DNA of 9,032 nt. Origin: Pseudomonadota bacterium. GTDB taxonomy: Bacteria; Pseudomonadota; Gammaproteobacteria; Steroidobacterales; Woeseiaceae. Numbering within the stretch: the first letter of the stretch is position 1; every line of letters begins with the position of its first letter. The notes beneath the pieces are model-generated. The model ran no database searches. It was not told the DNA's origin and worked only from the letters and a program-made list of their open reading frames with translations. The stretch is taken from NCBI GenBank assembly GCA_022567775.1, contig JADFGH010000070.1:1-9032 (forward strand), written 5' to 3'. Shown here in pieces: positions 6,874-9,032 of this stretch. Both the position numbers and the translations under genes were made by a program.

Positions 6874-8112
6874 TCACGCGTGCTGTGCCAACAGGGTGTC
6901 TATCCTCGAGAATACGTCCTTGATAACATCCGGATCCGGCAAAGTCGTTATTCGAAAGTGATCGGAATACGGCGTATTGAAACTGCTGCCGGGCGCAACC
7001 AGTACGTGTTTGCTTTCCAGCAGCTCAAGTGCGAAAGCCCGGTCATCGAGCCTGCCGGCCAGTGCATCGTCCAGCCGGATAAACGCATACATAGCGCCTC
7101 TCGGCATGATCATGCTCAGGTAGCGGCTTTGCCCGAGGGCATCGGCGACGGCCTGACGTGACTGAAACAGGCGACCGCCAGGGGCGACCAGTGCCGCAAT
7201 ACTGTGAAAACCGCCAAGCGCCGTCTGTACTGCCCATTGGCCAGGCACGTTGCTGCACAGGCGCAGGGCGGCAAGCAGCTCCATTGCGTGTTTCAACGAT
7301 GCCGCTTTTTCCAGCTCGCCCGTAAACACGCACCAGCCCACACGGTAACCGCAGGCCCGGTAAACTTTCGAGAGTCCGGAATAAGTGAGACACACCGTAT
7401 TTCTGACGAGCGTCGCGAGCGGAATAAACTCGGCATCGTCGTAGACCATCTGGTCGTAGATTTCGTCAGACAGGACCACCAGGTTGTGTTGCTCCGCCAA
7501 CGCGACCATTTGTTCGAGCGTAACCCTGTCGTAAACTGCACCCGTCGGATTATTGGGATTGATGATGACCAGCGCCCTGGTGCGCGGCGTAACCATCGCC
7601 TCCAGCGCCGCGAGATCGGGCACGAACGACTTCTCCGGCGGGCATGGGTAATGCCTGACGACGCCGCCGTTTAGCGCGACTGCAGCAGACCACAGCGGAT
7701 AATCCGGGCTTGGTATCAGCACTTCATCGCCCGGATTCAGCAAAGCGCGGAGCGACAGGTCGATCAATTCACTGACGCCGTTGCCGATAAAGACCTCCTC
7801 AGCAGTGACGTCCATGACGCCGCGGTCCTGCTGCTGCATGACGACCGCTTCACGGGCGGGAAAAATGCCCTTCTGGTGGCTGTAGGGTTCCGCCCGACCG
7901 AGGTTTTCGATCATTGCCAGTCGCATTGTCTCCGGCGTACGAAATCCAAATAACCCGGGGTTGCCGATATTCAGCGAGAGAATCTCGTAGCCCTGTTTTT
8001 CGAGCTCGCCGGCGCGGTGCGCGAGCTGACCGCGAATCTCGTATTTGACCTCCGCCAGCGTTTTGCTGGTCTGGATGACTTGTTCGATCATCGCGCGATC
8101 ATATAGCACCAT
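6874..8112 (-). CDS. alaA: AlaA-type glutamate-pyruvate aminotransferase
   Basis: A class I/II PLP-dependent, cytoplasmic aminotransferase of 412 residues (405 from the second Met). It resembles E. coli AlaA along its length, for example YEIRGQL, LSLNIGNP, IGNGVSELI, SPDYPLW and MRPRGA-like MPRGAMY. AlaA makes alanine from pyruvate with glutamate as amino donor. Key residues are present: N188 in NPNNPTG, D216 and Y219 in SDEIYD, Schiff-base K249 in SGLSK, phosphate-binding R257 in GYRVGW, and carboxylate-binding R387 in HFRITT. The start is uncertain. The ATG at 8112 gives a 14-base overlap with the CoA-transferase. The ATG at 8091 (residue 8, MIEQVIQTSK) fits the usual AlaA N-terminus better and leaves a 7-base gap. 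Neither has a convincing Shine-Dalgarno. The stop is 4 bases before addB, so this metabolic gene appears co-transcribed with addBA. Substrate assignment rests on family resemblance; a related alanine/valine-type aminotransferase is the main alternative. Confidence 0.9.
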   Translation of the reverse strand: MVLYDRAMIEQVIQTSKTLAEVKYEIRGQLAHRAGELEKQGYEILSLNIGNPGLFGFRTPETMRLAMIENLGRAEPYSHQKGIFPAREAVVMQQQDRGVMDVTAEEVFIGNGVSELIDLSLRALLNPGDEVLIPSPDYPLWSAAVALNGGVVRHYPCPPEKSFVPDLAALEAMVTPRTRALVIINPNNPTGAVYDRVTLEQMVALAEQHNLVVLSDEIYDQMVYDDAEFIPLATLVRNTVCLTYSGLSKVYRACGYRVGWCVFTGELEKAASLKHAMELLAALRLCSNVPGQWAVQTALGGFHSIAALVAPGGRLFQSRQAVADALGQSRYLSMIMPRGAMYAFIRLDDALAGRLDDRAFALELLESKHVLVAPGSSFNTPYSDHFRITTLPDPDVIKDVFSRIDTLLAQHA

Positions 8113-9032
8113 CCCGTGACAGCGCTGCTATTTCTTCCGGGGTGTATTTCAGATCCTCACCAAGTATCTCGAGTGTGTGTTGTCCGAGCAACGGCGGCGC
8201 CTGACGATATTGCACCGGCGTGGCTGAAAAGCGCACCGGATTTGCCACCGTTGCGACCTCACCGGCGACCGGGTGTTCCAGATGCCGGACAAGCTGCCGC
8301 TCACTCGCGTACGCATCCGAAAAAATATCGCCAATATTGTTGATTGGCCCGACGGGCACGCCGCAGGCGGTCAGCACCTGTAGCCAGTGGCCCGTGTCCT
8401 GCAGAAGAAATTTCCCCGCGAGAATGTCGATAAGCGACTGGCGATTCCCGACCCTTGCCGCGTTCGTCATGTATCGCGGGTCGGTCGCGAGATGCGGGCA
8501 ACCGAGCGCCCCGACACAGGCTCTGAACTGCGGCTCGTTACCGACGGCCAGCATCAGGTGACCGTTCGCGGTCGCAAACAATTGATAGGGAACCAGGTTC
8601 GGGTGCGCGGTACCTTGCCGCTGGGGCACCTTGCCGCCGACCAGGTAATTCATGTTTTGATTGGCAAGCCAGGCCACCTGGCTGTCGTACAGGGCAATAT
8701 CGATGTGCTGCCCTTTGCCCTCGCCATTATGCGCGGCCAGCGCCGCGAGAATCGCCGTAGTCGCGTACATGCCGGTCATGATGTCGCAGATCGCCACGCC
8801 GACCTTTTGCGGGCCGCCTCCCTCTGCATCTGCTGGACCCGTGATGCTCATCAGGCCGGCCGAGGCCTGCATCATCGCGTCATAGCCCGGCTCGTCCGCG
8901 CGCGAGCTCGTTTGACCGTAGGCCGTAATCGAACAATAGATCAGCTGCGGATTGATCGCATGCAGCGACGCGAAGTCCAGCCCATAGCGCGCCAGAGAAC
9001 CAACGCGAAAGTTTTCAATCAGTACCTCACAG
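8099..9032 (-). CDS. CaiB/BaiF family III CoA-transferase (N-terminus outside window)
   Basis: The frame is open from the right edge (first full codon 9031-9029) to TGA at 8101-8099, giving 310 visible residues of a family that usually has about 390-410. The true start is off the window. An internal Met at 8875 should not be taken as the start, because the 52 codons before it carry conserved family sequence: EVLIENFRVG, INPQLIYCSITAYGQT and DEPGYDAMMQ. Further signatures are GLMSITG, CDIMTGMYA and GKGQHIDIALYDSQVAW. D116 of the visible part (codon 8686-8684, in ALYDSQ) aligns with the catalytic Asp that forms the acyl-anhydride intermediate (Asp169 in formyl-CoA transferase). These cytoplasmic homodimers move CoA between carboxylic acids; some relatives are racemases. 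The substrate cannot be read from the sequence. It is the most upstream visible member of the probable operon with alaA, addB and addA. Confidence 0.92.
   Translation of the reverse strand, partial: CEVLIENFRVGSLARYGLDFASLHAINPQLIYCSITAYGQTSSRADEPGYDAMMQASAGLMSITGPADAEGGGPQKVGVAICDIMTGMYATTAILAALAAHNGEGKGQHIDIALYDSQVAWLANQNMNYLVGGKVPQRQGTAHPNLVPYQLFATANGHLMLAVGNEPQFRACVGALGCPHLATDPRYMTNAARVGNRQSLIDILAGKFLLQDTGHWLQVLTACGVPVGPINNIGDIFSDAYASERQLVRHLEHPVAGEVATVANPVRFSATPVQYRQAPPLLGQHTLEILGEDLKYTPEEIAALSRDGAI

Noticed and set aside
8099..8875. CoA-transferase starting at the Met at 8875
   Set aside because: The same frame is open to the right edge and encodes 52 more residues with strong family signatures, so 8875 is an internal Met.

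Overview
The window looks like chromosomal DNA of a moderately GC-rich proteobacterium, most likely an uncultured or little-studied gammaproteobacterium. Three things suggest this: an AlaA aminotransferase close to the enterobacterial one, a short proteobacterial AddB-like protein paired with AddA, and a Pseudomonas/Xanthomonas-type REP palindrome. All of this is inference from the sequence alone. Every gene is on the minus strand and coding density is close to complete.

Read in the direction of transcription (right to left), the layout is as follows. (1) 9032-8099: a family III (CaiB/BaiF) CoA-transferase whose N-terminus lies outside the window. (2) 8112-6874: an AlaA-type glutamate-pyruvate aminotransferase that overlaps the preceding gene by 14 bases if the first ATG is used. 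(3) 6869-4266: an AddB-like PD-(D/E)XK nuclease subunit starting 4 bases after the aminotransferase stop. (4) 4276-887: AddA, a complete UvrD-type helicase fused to a PD-(D/E)XK nuclease, with a GTG start overlapping addB by 11 bases. (5) 890-848: a REP-like palindrome inside a perfect 10-base inverted repeat that contains the addA stop codon. (6) 823-1: a lipoprotein-type two-domain rhodanese sulfurtransferase whose C-terminus lies off the left edge. Because it is open at the left edge, gene 6 is easy to miss among shorter ORFs in other frames.

Genes 1 to 4 have no intergenic space and are probably one translationally coupled transcription unit. addB and addA would form the AddAB double-strand-break resection machine, which unwinds and degrades broken ends to prepare for RecA loading. 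The aminotransferase and CoA-transferase are metabolic genes with no obvious mechanistic link to DNA repair. The REP element probably marks the 3' end of the unit. The sulfurtransferase follows it in the same direction, with no promoter that I could recognise.

I found no RNA gene, CRISPR array, transposase, prophage gene or plainly new multi-gene system. The most notable departures from expectation are the loss of all iron-sulfur-cluster cysteines from the AddB-like nuclease domain, the nested palindromes at the end of addA, and the export signal on the sulfurtransferase.
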